A stretch of DNA of 64,000 bases, from NCBI GenBank assembly GCA_028875225.1, contig JAPPFB010000002.1:186001-250000 (forward strand). Reading direction: 5' to 3'. Below, piece after piece: positions 1 to 6,521 of the stretch. Position 1 is the first letter of the stretch. Each line of letters starts with the position of its first letter. The notes under the pieces were generated by a model. That model worked only from the letters and a program-made list of their open reading frames with translations. It was not told the origin of the DNA and searched no databases. Both the position numbers and the translations under genes were made by a program. This DNA comes from Chloroflexota bacterium. GTDB lineage: Bacteria; Chloroflexota; Dehalococcoidia; Bin125.

Positions 1-415
1 TGTAGCGGAAATTCGAAGGACCCCAGATCAGCTGGATCACCGCCCGCAGCATGATCGAGATGCCCAACGACGCGATCGCGAAGACGAAGAATCCGCCGCC
101 CGAGGCTCGCAGCCGGCGGAAGACCAACCGCTCCAGCACCACCGAGAGCGCCGCGACGCCCAGCATCGCCACCAGCAAGCCGACAATCAGCCCCCAGCCG
201 AACGAGAGCGAACCGAACTGTCCGCCCGCGAATCCGAGGTTGGCGCCCTCGGACGAGACGACGAAGAAGGCCAGGAACATGCCCCAGCCCATCTTGTCGC
301 CGTGGGCAAAATCGCCGACGCCGAGCACGCCGAAGACCAGCGTCAGCCCCATCGCGCCGAGCGCGACGATCGAGCCGACGATGATGCCGATCGTGACCAG
401 TTGCGCGATCTCTAT
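1..415 (-). CDS. Branched-chain amino acid ABC transporter permease (LivH-like), partial
   Basis: The minus strand encodes about 138 residues of a very hydrophobic protein that runs off the left edge. The visible start contains LVTIGIIVGSIVALGAMGLT, then GVLGVGDFAHGD, a stretch that resembles the conserved LivH/LivM loop, then LERLVFRRLRASGG. Three membrane segments can be seen. It would move the substrate through the inner membrane with the LivG/LivF ATPases encoded just upstream. Its reading frame overlaps the LivF stop by a few bases. No ATG, GTG or TTG lies at the expected start; ATA at 413-415 or CTG about 15 bases further on are the only options near the junction, so the start is uncertain. 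Urea or another amide is an alternative substrate. Confidence 0.8.
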   Translation of the reverse strand, partial: MEIAQLVTIGIIVGSIVALGAMGLTLVFGVLGVGDFAHGDKMGWGMFLAFFVVSSEGANLGFAGGQFGSLSFGWGLIVGLLVAMLGVAALSVVLERLVFRRLRASGGGFFVFAIASLGISIMLRAVIQLIWGPSNFRY

Positions 416-1173
416 TGCGCCGTCCCTTCCTCGATCGTGAACCCCTCGCCGTCTGCCTGGCCCAGGAATGCGCGTCCCACATCGCGGCTGGTCAGCATCT
501 CCGTGCCGCTGCCCTCGAGGGCGATCTCGCCGTCGACCATCACCACGGCTCGGTCAGACCAGACCAGCGCCTCCGTCGCGTTCTGCTCGACCATCAGAAT
601 GCCCACGCCGGACATGTGAATCCGGTAGATCCGGCTGAACAGTTCGCCGCGCGCCGCCGGCGAGAGCGCCGCGGTCGGCTCGTCGAGGCAGAGCATCACC
701 GGATCGAGCATCAGCGCCCGGCCCATCGCCAGCATCTGCCGCTGACCGCCCGAGAGCCGGCTGGCCCGCTCGTTCGGCCGGCTCTCGAGGTCGGGAAACA
801 TGGCCAGCACTTCGGCGATCCGCTCCCCGAGTCCCGCCTGGCGCATGTAGCCGCCCATCTCCAGGTTCTCGCGGATCGAGAGCGAGGTGAACACGTTGTC
901 GACCTGCGGCACATAGCCGATCCCCGCGGCGATCATCCGCGGTGTCGACCAGCCGCTGACGTCCTCGCCCTGGAACGAGCGACGCCCCCGCTCGAACGGC
1001 AGCGCCCCCACCGCCGCCTTGAGCAGCGTCGATTTGCCGGCCCCGTTGGGACCGATGATCGTCAGAATCTCGTCTCGATATAGGTCAATCGCGACGTCAT
1101 GGATGATGTCGATCCCGTCGACGTAGCCGCCCGAGAACGCCTCCACGCGCAACATCGGCCGTCGATCGGTCAT
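412..1173 (-). CDS. livF: Branched-chain amino acid type ABC transporter ATP-binding protein LivF
   Basis: A 253-residue ABC ATPase that powers uptake through the LivH/LivM-type permease. Walker A (GPNGAGKST) lies at about residues 41-49, the signature LSGGQRQ near 140 and Walker B ending LCLDEPT near 160. The region YVPQVDNVFTSLSIRENLEMGGYMR is the LivF-type Q-loop, which separates it from LivG. It is a little longer than typical LivF (about 235) because of a short C-terminal tail. Its start overlaps the LivG stop by 4 bases, indicating coupled translation. The substrate cannot be read from the ATPase; the periplasmic binding protein is not in the window. Confidence 0.88.
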   Translation of the reverse strand: MTDRRPMLRVEAFSGGYVDGIDIIHDVAIDLYRDEILTIIGPNGAGKSTLLKAAVGALPFERGRRSFQGEDVSGWSTPRMIAAGIGYVPQVDNVFTSLSIRENLEMGGYMRQAGLGERIAEVLAMFPDLESRPNERASRLSGGQRQMLAMGRALMLDPVMLCLDEPTAALSPAARGELFSRIYRIHMSGVGILMVEQNATEALVWSDRAVVMVDGEIALEGSGTEMLTSRDVGRAFLGQADGEGFTIEEGTAQ

Positions 1174-1940
1174 GTTCGCCGCCCGCTCAGGTACGCAGCC
1201 TGCACCTCGGGATTGGCCAGCACGTCGTCGGGCGCACCGACGTCCAGGACCCGACCCTGGGCCATCACGACCACGGGGTCACAGAGCTGCCGGACGAAAT
1301 CGAGGTTGTGCTCGATGATCAGAAAGGTCAACCCCAGCCGTTCGCTCAGGTCGCGGATGTGGTCGGCCAGCCGCACGATCAGGGCCGGATTGACCCCCGC
1401 GCTGGGTTCGTCCAGCAAGATCATTTTCGGCTCCGCCATCAGCGCGCGAGCCAGCTCGAGCAGTTTGCGCTGTCCGCCCGACAGCGCGCCGGCGCGAATG
1501 TAGGCCTGGTGTCCGAGCTGGGTCTGCTCCAGCATTTCATGGGCGCGCGCCTCCAGGCGTTGCTCCTCCCGCCGGACCCGACCGGGCAGCACCCAGTTCA
1601 TCCAGGGCGCCTCGCCCGACTGGTGCTCGCCGGCCAGCATCAGGTTCTCCAGCACGGTCATCGTCTCCAGTCCCTGGGGAATCTGGAAGGTCCGCACCAG
1701 ACCGCGATTGAACATCCGGTGCGGCGGCAATCCGGTGACGTCCTCGCCGGCGAACGAGACCTGCCCGCCGTCGGGCTTCAGGAATCCCGCGACGCAGTTG
1801 AAGGCGGTGGTCTTGCCGGCGCCGTTGGGGCCGATCATTCCGGCGATCGCGCCGGTCTCGATCTGGAACGTCGCTTGGTCGCAGGCGCGCAGGCCGCCGA
1901 AGTGCTTGTCCAGATCGCGGACCTCGAGCAGCGTCTCCAT
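1170..1940 (-). CDS. livG: Branched-chain amino acid type ABC transporter ATP-binding protein LivG
   Basis: A 256-residue ABC ATPase, partner of LivF in the same transporter. Walker A (GPNGAGKTT) is at about residues 37-45, with LSGGQRKL near 153 and MILLDEPSAG as Walker B. The C-terminal segment IIEHNLDFVRQLCDPVVVMAQG is characteristic of LivG-type subunits, as is the long insertion between the Q-loop and the signature (residues about 100-150). It is the first transport gene of the minus-strand run LivG-LivF-permease and lies 17 bases downstream of the HIT gene, so all four may share a transcript. Confidence 0.88.
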   Translation of the reverse strand: METLLEVRDLDKHFGGLRACDQATFQIETGAIAGMIGPNGAGKTTAFNCVAGFLKPDGGQVSFAGEDVTGLPPHRMFNRGLVRTFQIPQGLETMTVLENLMLAGEHQSGEAPWMNWVLPGRVRREEQRLEARAHEMLEQTQLGHQAYIRAGALSGGQRKLLELARALMAEPKMILLDEPSAGVNPALIVRLADHIRDLSERLGLTFLIIEHNLDFVRQLCDPVVVMAQGRVLDVGAPDDVLANPEVQAAYLSGRRT

Positions 1941-1957
1941 CGACCGGTCTCGGCGCC

Positions 1958-2329
1958 TCAGCCCGGCGGCCAGCTCAGTCGGCGACCGCCCAGCACATGC
2001 AGGTGCAGATGCGCGACCGTCTGCCCAGCGTCTTCGCCGACATTCACAACCACGCGCCAGCCGTCATCCTCCAGCCCTTCCTGCCGCGCCACGGTCTGGG
2101 CCGCCTGCATCAGGTGCCCCAGCAGAGCCGCATCCGCCTGATCCGCTTCTTGCAGTCCCACAATCCCGGCTCGCGGGATCACCAGCACATGGGTCGGCGC
2201 CTGCGGATTCAGGTCGCGAAACGCAACGCACTGCTCGTCCTCATAGACGATGTCCGCGGGAATCTCACCGCGCACAATCGCGCCGAACACGGTATTCGAA
2301 GAACGATCTGGTTCACACACGCGCCACAC
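1958..2329 (-). CDS. HIT family nucleotide-binding protein
   Basis: A 123-residue histidine-triad protein, probably a purine nucleoside phosphoramidase or dinucleotide hydrolase of the HinT type. The core VFGAIVRGEIPADIVYEDE and the C-terminal triad HLHLHVLGG are clear. Most HinT relatives begin with a CxFC zinc pair; here the equivalent positions read TVFG, so the zinc site is absent. Translation probably starts at the GTG at 2327-2329; no ATG is available upstream of the conserved core. It lies 17 bases upstream of LivG on the same strand, with a palindromic repeat about 30 bases in front of it. Confidence 0.88.
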   Translation of the reverse strand: MWRVCEPDRSSNTVFGAIVRGEIPADIVYEDEQCVAFRDLNPQAPTHVLVIPRAGIVGLQEADQADAALLGHLMQAAQTVARQEGLEDDGWRVVVNVGEDAGQTVAHLHLHVLGGRRLSWPPG

Positions 2330-2357
2330 TCACCAACGCAACACCTCTCGGTTCTTC

Positions 2358-2401
2358 GCTTCCCCCCTTTGGGGGGAAGCTGCCGAAGGCTGAAGGGGGG
2401 G
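2358..2401. repeat. GC-rich palindromic intergenic repeat, family A
   Basis: A perfect inverted repeat GCTTCCCCCC-TTT-GGGGGGAAGC (2358-2380) is followed by the asymmetric tail TGCCGAAGGCTGAAGGGGGG. The same arrangement (C-run, short loop, G-run, then TG..CCG..GG.AGA/GAGGGGG) recurs at 5030-5080, inverted at 13572-13620, and at 60162-60205. It lies between the divergent HIT and gpmA genes. The form resembles REP-like extragenic elements; no function can be read from it. Confidence 0.75.
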
Positions 2402-2495
2402 CGTCGAGATGCTCCAGGGACATGCTGTGATTCCTGCCGCTCGCGACCAAGTGCTGATGCCCGGTTCGATGGCAACCGCAGGGTAGCCTGTGGGC

Positions 2496-3272
2496 ATGTC
2501 AGACGGCGTCAGCCCAGTCAATCTGGCCAACCTGGTCCTCGTCCGCCACGGCCAGAGCCAGTGGAACCTCGAGAACCGCTTCACTGGTTGGATCGACGTC
2601 CCTCTGTCCGAGCAGGGCGTCGCCGAAGCTCACAGCGCCGGCCGCCAGATCCGCGAAGCCGGCATCGAGTTCGACGCCGCCTGGACCTCCGTGCTCAAAC
2701 GAGCGATCCACACCCTCTGGATCATCCTCGACGAGATCGACGCTCCCTGGCTGCCGGTCCATCGCGACTGGCGTCTCAACGAGCGCCATTACGGCGGCCT
2801 GCAGGGTCTGAACAAGGCCGAAACCGCCGCGCAACACGGCGACGAGCAGGTCCACATCTGGCGTCGCTCCTACGACATCCCTCCGCCAGAGCTGGGCGGC
2901 GATCATCCCGATCATCCGCGTTTCGACCGCCGCTACGCCGCCATTCCCGCTGACGAACTGCCCGCCGCCGAGTCGCTCAAGCTGACCCTCGAACGGGTCA
3001 TGCCTTGCTGGCAGTCCCAAGTCGTGCCCGCCCTGCAGAGCGGTCAGCGGCTCCTGATCGCCGCACACGGCAACAGCATCCGTGCGATCGTCAAGCACCT
3101 GGACGCAATCTCGGACGACGAGATCACCCAGCTCAACATCCCCACTGGCATGCCCCTGGCCTACACGCTCGACCGGGACATGAACGTGATCGACCGCCAA
3201 TACCTCGCCGGCGAAGACGCCGCCGACGAAGCCGCGGCCGCCGTCGCCGCCCAGGGGCAGGCGTCAAGGTAG
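2496..3272 (+). CDS. gpmA: 2,3-bisphosphoglycerate-dependent phosphoglycerate mutase
   Basis: A 258-residue cytosolic enzyme that interconverts 3- and 2-phosphoglycerate in glycolysis and gluconeogenesis. The phospho-histidine motif [20 protein letters not shown] is at residues about 13-32. [15 protein letters not shown], which carries the acid/base glutamate, and [10 protein letters not shown] with the second histidine are also intact. ATG 2496 (MSDGVSPVN) is preferred; an in-frame GTG lies two codons upstream. The last 15 residues are Ala-rich and not conserved in the family. It is monocistronic and convergent with the oxidoreductase at 3497. Confidence 0.93.
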   Translation: MSDGVSPVNLANLVLVRHGQSQWNLENRFTGWIDVPLSEQGVAEAHSAGRQIREAGIEFDAAWTSVLKRAIHTLWIILDEIDAPWLPVHRDWRLNERHYGGLQGLNKAETAAQHGDEQVHIWRRSYDIPPPELGGDHPDHPRFDRRYAAIPADELPAAESLKLTLERVMPCWQSQVVPALQSGQRLLIAAHGNSIRAIVKHLDAISDDEITQLNIPTGMPLAYTLDRDMNVIDRQYLAGEDAADEAAAAVAAQGQASR

Positions 3273-3363
3273 ACCGTTAGGCCAGCCCCTGGCGCGCGCC
3301 TCTCCCTGTCTTGGCTACCCTGAGATCGGTACGACTCCGCCAGTGGTGAAGTATTGTGCGATT

Positions 3364-3443
3364 GGGCGGGCGAAGAGTTGGACTGGCAGTCACCACAACT
3401 CTCCGCCCTAGCGTGAGAGCCGACTTTTGCTGGGACGGCTCTC
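3364..3443. terminator. Two adjacent strong hairpins between convergent genes
   Basis: Hairpin 1 pairs GGGCGG (3364-3369) and AGAGTTG (3374-3380) with CAACTCT (3396-3402) and CCGCCC (3403-3408): 13 base pairs with one 4-base bulge. Hairpin 2 pairs GAGAGCCG (3415-3422) with CGGCTCTC (3436-3443) around a 13-base loop. They lie between the stops of gpmA (+) and the LLM gene (-), so a bidirectional terminator is the simplest reading. There is no T-run on either side, so a structured RNA is an alternative. Confidence 0.45.
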
Positions 3444-3496
3444 GCGCTGCGCCCCAACTTACGTCGTCCTGCGTTCCCATTGAATGTCAATCGGCC

Positions 3497-4369
3497 CTAC
3501 GCCGTCACCGCTTCGCGATACTGACGCACCGCCTCGATGTGCGCGTCGATGTCGGGCAGACCCGCGTTCATCGTGGTGATCGAGATCGCCGTCGCGCCCA
3601 TCTCGGCCCACTTCTCCGCGTGCGACACCCACAGCTCCGGGTTGCCGCCCCGGAACTGCGCCTGGGGCTCCATCGGGAAGCTCGCGGGATCACGGCCGTT
3701 GTCGGCCAGGTAGCCGCGCAGCGTCTCGACCATCGCCGCCGAATCCGGATTCGGGGGCCCGACCGGGAACCAGCCGTCGCCGATCTTCGCCGTGCGGCGC
3801 AGTTGCAGGTCATGTCCGCCGCCAAACCAGACCTCGATCGGCTCACTTGGCCGCGGCTCAATACCCGCTGACTTGACCGTGTGGAACTCGCCCTCGAAGT
3901 CGACCAGGTGTTGGTTCCAGAGCGCGCGCATCAGCTCGATCTGTTCTTCCTGGCGACGTCCCCGATTACGGAAATTCTCATTCAGCGCCTCGTACTCGAC
4001 GTGGTTCCAGCCGCTGCCCACGCCTAGCCGGAATCGGTTGTCCGAGAGCACGGCCAGCTGCGCCGCCTGCTTGGCCACGAGCGCCGTCTGCCGCTGGGGC
4101 AGGACCAGCACACAGGTCGCCATGCCCAGGTTTCGGGTGCAGGCGGCGATGAAGCCCAGCGTCACGAAGACCTCGTGGAACGGATGCTCGTCGGTGTAGG
4201 GACCGGTCATCCGGTGTACGGACGGATCGGCCCCCAGCACGTGGTCATAGATCAACAGGTGGTCGAAGCCCATGCCCTCAACCGCCTGGGCAAAGTCCCG
4301 AATCGCCGACGGATCGCCGCCAATCTCATTGGTCGGCAACACCGCCCCAAGTGTCAGATCAATTGCCAT
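3497..4369 (-). CDS. LLM class F420-dependent oxidoreductase
   Basis: A 290-residue luciferase-like TIM-barrel protein. Recognisable parts are FDHLLIYDHVLG near the N-terminus, TRNLGMATCVLVLPQRQTALVAKQAAQL, the strand FRLGVGSGWNHVEYEALN and EVWFGGGHDLQLRRTAKIGDGWFP. These fit the bacterial F420/FMN-dependent monooxygenase-reductase group, whose members act on varied organic substrates; the substrate here is unknown. ATG 4369 (MAIDLTLGA) fits the family start better than the ATG 12 bases upstream. It stands alone, convergent with gpmA, with a repeat-rich gap upstream. Confidence 0.86.
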   Translation of the reverse strand: MAIDLTLGAVLPTNEIGGDPSAIRDFAQAVEGMGFDHLLIYDHVLGADPSVHRMTGPYTDEHPFHEVFVTLGFIAACTRNLGMATCVLVLPQRQTALVAKQAAQLAVLSDNRFRLGVGSGWNHVEYEALNENFRNRGRRQEEQIELMRALWNQHLVDFEGEFHTVKSAGIEPRPSEPIEVWFGGGHDLQLRRTAKIGDGWFPVGPPNPDSAAMVETLRGYLADNGRDPASFPMEPQAQFRGGNPELWVSHAEKWAEMGATAISITTMNAGLPDIDAHIEAVRQYREAVTA

Positions 4370-4490
4370 CACAACTCCCATCTCAGCTCGCGAAACAATG
4401 CCAAAATACTAACCCCGCCCCATTCCCCGTCGCTCCCGCGCCAGTTCCCGTCCCTCCCTCGCCGCTCTCCGTCATTCCCGCACCGGTTTC

Positions 4491-4522
4491 CGTCATTCCC
4501 GCGCTTGCCGCGGGAATCTCGC
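4491..4522. repeat. CGTCATTCCCGCG palindrome, family B
   Basis: ATTCCCGCG (4495-4503) pairs with CGCGGGAAT (4509-4517) around a 5-base loop (CTTGC), flanked by CGTC and CTCGC. The same 32-base unit occurs at 6366-6397 (direct), 6481-6511 (inverted) and, with a compensated base pair, 25201-25232. A truncated copy (CGTCATTCCCGC) starts at 4470. Confidence 0.8.
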
Positions 4523-4634
4523 TCCCTCCAGCACAGCCACCTCCACCCCAACCCCCAGCGCCGCCCTTCGTCCGACGCCCCGCCGCTCTCCCATACCCGA
4601 CACTCTCCCTCCGATGCCCCACACGCACCTCTCC

Positions 4635-4663
4635 GATGCCCCGCACTTGATGCGGGGCCCAGA
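4635..4663. repeat. GATGCCCCGC palindrome, family C
   Basis: GCCCCGCA-CTTGA-TGCGGGGC forms a perfect 8-bp stem, preceded by GAT and followed by CCAGAC. A diverged copy, again upstream of the paralogous small gene, lies at 61875-61903 with the same GATGCCC...GGGGCCCAGAC frame. Confidence 0.7.
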
Positions 4664-4796
4664 CAGCGATCGCCATCCCCGACGCCACTCTGACCCCATG
4701 CTCAGCCCCACCGACAACCCCAACACATCCCCACCACCCATTACAGAACACATGTACCTACAATGAACTCCTTCTCGCACACGTCAGGACCGACCA

Positions 4797-5120
4797 ATGC
4801 AAACCACGACCAACCCCTTCCACTTCCGAGCCAGGATCGACCGCCTCTGGCGACGCGCGAACAGTCACGCTCCCGCCTATCGCCGGCTCAACGCCCTCGA
4901 CGCCGTCGTCCGCGAACTCTTCGCCCCCAACGACCGCGCCCGCCGCAACCACCAGATGTACCTCGTCACCGACCCCTTCGACGTCGCCCGCCACTTCCTC
5001 CGTGACCTCCACGACCGCCCTCATCTCTGCTCTCCCCCCCCCAACGCGGGGGGAGATGCCGCAGGCAGAGGGGGGTTCCCTTGTCCTCACCGAGGGAACG
5101 CAACTCGAGGAAGACGATGA
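4797..5120 (+). CDS. Small basic protein of unknown function, copy 1; frame broken by a palindromic repeat
   Basis: As read, 107 residues. Residues 6-75 match the product of 62029-62355 at about 50 of 70 positions in a hand alignment, with the shared stretches RIDRLWR, APAYRRL, VVRELFAPN and DVARH. After residue 75 the frame enters a family A palindrome beginning with C9 (5034-5042) and then ends in an unrelated Arg-rich tail. Past the palindrome another frame encodes LVLTEGTQLEEDDDPW followed by TAA at 5128-5130, which corresponds to the acidic EDDDPL tail of copy 2. Losing one C from the C9 run would restore a 110-residue protein. So either the tract varies, the sequence has a homopolymer error, or this copy is a recent pseudogene. 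No known family is recognised; the body is strongly basic and the tail acidic. Confidence 0.6.
   Translation: MQTTTNPFHFRARIDRLWRRANSHAPAYRRLNALDAVVRELFAPNDRARRNHQMYLVTDPFDVARHFLRDLHDRPHLCSPPPNAGGDAAGRGGFPCPHRGNATRGRR
5030..5080. repeat. Family A palindrome inside the small gene
   Basis: TCTCCCCCCCCC-AACGC-GGGGGGAGA followed by TGCCGCAGGCAGAGGGGGG has the same build as the element at 2358. It lies inside the reading frame, between the conserved basic body and the acidic C-terminal tail of the small protein. The paralogue has a different palindrome at the same place. Confidence 0.75.
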
Positions 5121-5158
5121 CCCCTGGTAACGCCAATCTGCTCTCATGCTCCCGCTCG

Positions 5159-5167
5159 TTTTTTTTT
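5159..5167 (+). terminator. T9 tract downstream of copy 1 small gene
   Basis: Nine T residues follow CCCGCTCG, starting about 29 bases after the TAA of the restored frame. The paralogue has T8 in the same setting (CGCGCG then T8) 32 bases after its stop, and the sequences after both tracts are alignable (GGATC..CTCCC.GC..TGCCGTG). I see no strong stem in front, so termination is a guess, but the conservation shows the tract belongs to the duplicated unit. Confidence 0.35.
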
Positions 5168-5271
5168 CTTCCTGAGGATCGCTCCCTCCGGCTCCGCCGT
5201 GTCCCCCGGCGGATTTCGCCGATACCCCGAATCCCCCGATAGGCTCAGGCCAGAAGCCAGGAGGTCAATCC

Positions 5272-6330
5272 ATGCCCGTCCCCCGACAGTTCCTCCGTCC
5301 GCTGGTGCTCGGCGCGCCGGACCCGCCGACCGACATTCCCACCTATCCCTCGCGCATGATCCACTTCTTCGACCCATCCAACGAGCGCATCCGCGACCGC
5401 CTGCCGCAACTGGCGCCGACCGTCGACATCCTGCTGGGCAATCTCGAAGACGCGATCCCACCCAGCGCCAAGGAAGCGGCGCGGGCCGGACTGATCGAGG
5501 TGGGCCAAACGCTCGATCTGGGCGCGACGAAGCTCTGGACCCGGGTCAACGCGGTCGACAGCCCCTGGTTCCTCGACGACATGCTCGAGCTGACCGCGGA
5601 GATCGGCGGCGTGCTGGACACCGTCATGCTGCCCAAGGTCAACGGTCCGGAGGAGATCCGCTTCCTCGACCTGCTCGTGGCCCAGCTCGAAGCGCGCAAC
5701 GGCCTGAGCCGGCCGATCCTGATCCACGCCATCCTCGAGACGGCGCAGGGCGTCTCCAACGTCGAGGCGATCGCCCAGTCCAGCCCGCGGCTCCAGGGCA
5801 TGAGCCTCGGTCCGTCGGACCTGGCCGCCTCCCGGCGGATGAAGACGACTCGCGTCGGCGGACCGCATCCCGGCTACGTCGTGCGCACCGACGCGGACCC
5901 CGACGACGAGACCGCCTCGCGCACGCCCTACATCCAGGACCCCTGGCACTACACGCTGGCGCGGATGATCGACGCCTGCGCCGCCAACGAGATCTATCCG
6001 TTCTACGGACCGTTCGGCGACTTCTCCGACCCCGTCGGCTGCGAGGACCAGTTCCGCGCCGCCTTCATCCTCGGCTGCGTCGGCGCCTGGACGCTGCATC
6101 CTAACCAGATCCCAATCGCCAAAACGGTCTTCCGGCCCAACCCGGACGAGGTCTCCTTCGCCCGCCGCGTCGTCGCCGCCATGGAAGAAGCGGGCGGTTC
6201 CGGCGGCGTCGCCGTCGTCGACGGCAAAATGCAGGACGACGCCACCTACAAGCAATGCCAGGTCCTGCTCGACCTCGCCGACATGCTGTCCGCCAAGGAT
6301 CCTGAATTGGCCGAACTGTATGCCACATAA
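5272..6330 (+). CDS. mcl: L-malyl-CoA/beta-methylmalyl-CoA lyase (HpcH/HpaI family)
   Basis: A 352-residue TIM-barrel CoA-ester lyase that cleaves or forms malyl-CoA-type thioesters to give acetyl- or propionyl-CoA plus glyoxylate. Characteristic segments, in order, are PSRMIHFFDP, ILLGNLEDAIPPSAKEAAR, KLWTRVNAVDSPWFLDD, ILIHAILETAQG, SLGPSDLAASR-MKTTRVGG, DPWHYTLARMIDA and DGKMQDDATYKQ. The match runs along the full length to the malyl-CoA lyase of Chloroflexus as I remember that protein. A strong ribosome site AGGAGG (5259-5264) lies 7 bases before the ATG. In Chloroflexus the enzyme serves the 3-hydroxypropionate bicycle; without its other genes here, glyoxylate or methylmalate metabolism is equally possible. 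It stands alone, convergent with the P-type ATPase. Confidence 0.87.
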   Translation: MPVPRQFLRPLVLGAPDPPTDIPTYPSRMIHFFDPSNERIRDRLPQLAPTVDILLGNLEDAIPPSAKEAARAGLIEVGQTLDLGATKLWTRVNAVDSPWFLDDMLELTAEIGGVLDTVMLPKVNGPEEIRFLDLLVAQLEARNGLSRPILIHAILETAQGVSNVEAIAQSSPRLQGMSLGPSDLAASRRMKTTRVGGPHPGYVVRTDADPDDETASRTPYIQDPWHYTLARMIDACAANEIYPFYGPFGDFSDPVGCEDQFRAAFILGCVGAWTLHPNQIPIAKTVFRPNPDEVSFARRVVAAMEEAGGSGGVAVVDGKMQDDATYKQCQVLLDLADMLSAKDPELAELYAT

Positions 6331-6366
6331 GAGATGTTCTGCTGCAGACCAGAGCAATCAGGGTCC

Positions 6367-6511
6367 GTCATTCCCGCGCTTGCCGCGGGAATCTCGCCTG
6401 GCGCCGCAGGGACGCATCAGACCGAGCCCCGCCGCGCTGCCCCGACCGGCATTCAGTCGGCAGGCACTCTACAGTTCGCTGCGGGATTCCCGCGACGAGC
6501 GCAGGTATGAC
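6367..6511. mobile_element. MITE-like 145-bp element with 31-bp inverted ends
   Basis: The left end is a family B palindrome (6367-6397). The reverse complement of 6481-6511 aligns to it as GTCAT.CC.GCGCT.G.CGCGGGAATC.CGC, with about five differences. The 83-base interior has no reading frame of note. It occupies the gap between the convergent mcl and P-type ATPase stops. I could not define target-site duplications. Confidence 0.5.
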
Positions 6512-6521
6512 CGAATTGGGT

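Larger units (their letters stand above)
4382..4796. other. Repeat-rich gap with no gene
   Basis: This 415-base pyrimidine-rich stretch lies upstream of the small unknown gene. It holds degenerate runs of TTCCCGTC / CGTCATTCCCGC (4430-4490), a complete palindrome at 4491-4522 and a second type at 4635-4663. The open frames across it are low-complexity Pro/Ser/Arg translations with no family signal, so I annotate no protein. Confidence 0.6.

Noticed and set aside
4393-4752. Open frames in the gap before small gene copy 1
   Set aside because: They translate repeats into low-complexity Pro/Ser/Arg or Gly/Arg strings without a credible start or family.
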